Source of the DNA: Streptomyces sp. NBC_00510
Lineage (GTDB): Bacteria > Actinomycetota > Actinomycetes > Streptomycetales > Streptomycetaceae
Assembly: GCA_036013505.1 (NCBI GenBank)
Contig: CP107851.1
Location: 868,001 to 932,000 of the forward strand
DNA: 64,000 bases
Reading direction: 5' to 3'
The translations under genes were made by a program, and so were the position numbers. A model generated the notes under the pieces. That model had not been told where the DNA came from. It saw only the letters and a program-made list of their open reading frames with translations, and did no database searches. Positions within the stretch are counted from its first letter, which is position 1. The number at the start of each line of letters is the position of its first letter. This document shows, in pieces, positions 47,165 to 64,000 of this stretch.

Positions 47165-47367
47165 TTACCGGCCCTCGACGAGGCTCTTGGGGCGCAGGTC
47201 GGTCCAGTTGGTCTCGATGTACTCCAGGCATTCCTGGCGGGCGGCCGGGCCGTGGGCGACGGTCCAGCCGGCCGGGACGGCGACGAAGTCCGGCCACAGG
47301 CTGTGCTGGCCCTCGGCGTTGACCAGGACGGAGTAGACGCCGTCGGGGTTCTCGAAGGGGTTGCTGC

Positions 47368-47371
<4 letters not shown>
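47165..47371 (-). CDS. MbtH-like NRPS chaperone
   Basis: A 68-residue protein of the MbtH family, a partner that many adenylation domains need for folding or activity. [39 protein letters not shown], then [14 protein letters not shown], contains the invariant Asn, Ser, Leu, Trp and Pro residues. The start overlaps the NRPS stop codon as ATGA, so the two are co-translated. Confidence 0.96.

Positions 47372-64000
<16,629 letters not shown>

Overview
The window is very GC-rich actinobacterial chromosome, most likely Streptomyces or a close relative. Supporting signs are third-position G/C bias, a mycothione reductase (mycothiol is actinobacterial), OpcA, SpoIIE/GAF/HATPase regulatory phosphatases, a DmdR/IdeR-type iron box and a large hydroxamate-type NRPS. 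No tRNA, rRNA, CRISPR array, phage or insertion sequence was recognised.

Layout. (1) 1-4.4 kb: tail of a SpoIIE-type phosphatase, a DszC/SfnC-like flavin enzyme with a cysteine-free Rrf2 regulator, a GPP34 protein, a coiled-coil/winged-helix protein and a MarR regulator. (2) 4.6-17 kb: a second MarR gene, a complete extra Tat translocase (tatB-tatA-tatC) behind a Tat-dependent epoxide-hydrolase-like enzyme, a VOC protein, a CGNR regulator, mycothione reductase, a Tat-dependent multicopper oxidase, an NmrA-type reductase and a multidomain serine phosphatase. (3) 16.7-20.1 kb: a Co-type nitrile hydratase operon, an RmlD-like SDR and a histidine phosphatase. (4) 20.1-28.1 kb: a coupled pentose-phosphate operon (tal-zwf-opcA-pgi-gnd) behind a near-perfect SigR-type promoter, an adjacent degenerate SigR-like sigma protein, and a third MarR gene paralogous to the one at 3.9-4.4 kb. 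(5) 28.2-39 kb: a LacI-controlled sugar ABC importer with a GH38 alpha-mannosidase and a GH2 beta-galactosidase, then a YCII protein. (6) 39.2-41.3 kb: a small membrane transporter and a MerR-SDR pair. (7) 41.4-64 kb: a siderophore locus with an iron box, a heterodimeric ABC exporter, a ferric-siderophore binding lipoprotein, a TPR gene, MbtH and at least 16.6 kb of one NRPS gene that runs off the right edge.

How it fits together. Three copies of a 12-bp palindrome (GAGCATATGCTC and variants), in the same orientation to their genes, sit upstream of the second MarR gene, the hydrolase-Tat operon and the NmrA gene, which suggests one local MarR regulon. A different box (GCAAGTAAA) lies 8-9 bp before the start codons of both paralogous MarR genes, and a related palindrome lies in the 0.5-kb gap near the multicopper oxidase. 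With mycothione reductase, the SigR-type promoter on NADPH-producing genes and several redox or detoxification enzymes, the left half reads as an electrophile/redox-stress neighbourhood. The NRPS A-domain codes read Ser - N5-hydroxyornithine (with an embedded N-methyltransferase) - unknown - Ser - unknown, ending in an epimerase with no thioesterase. This is consistent with a mixed Ser/hydroxyornithine hydroxamate siderophore, but the full product cannot be read from this window.
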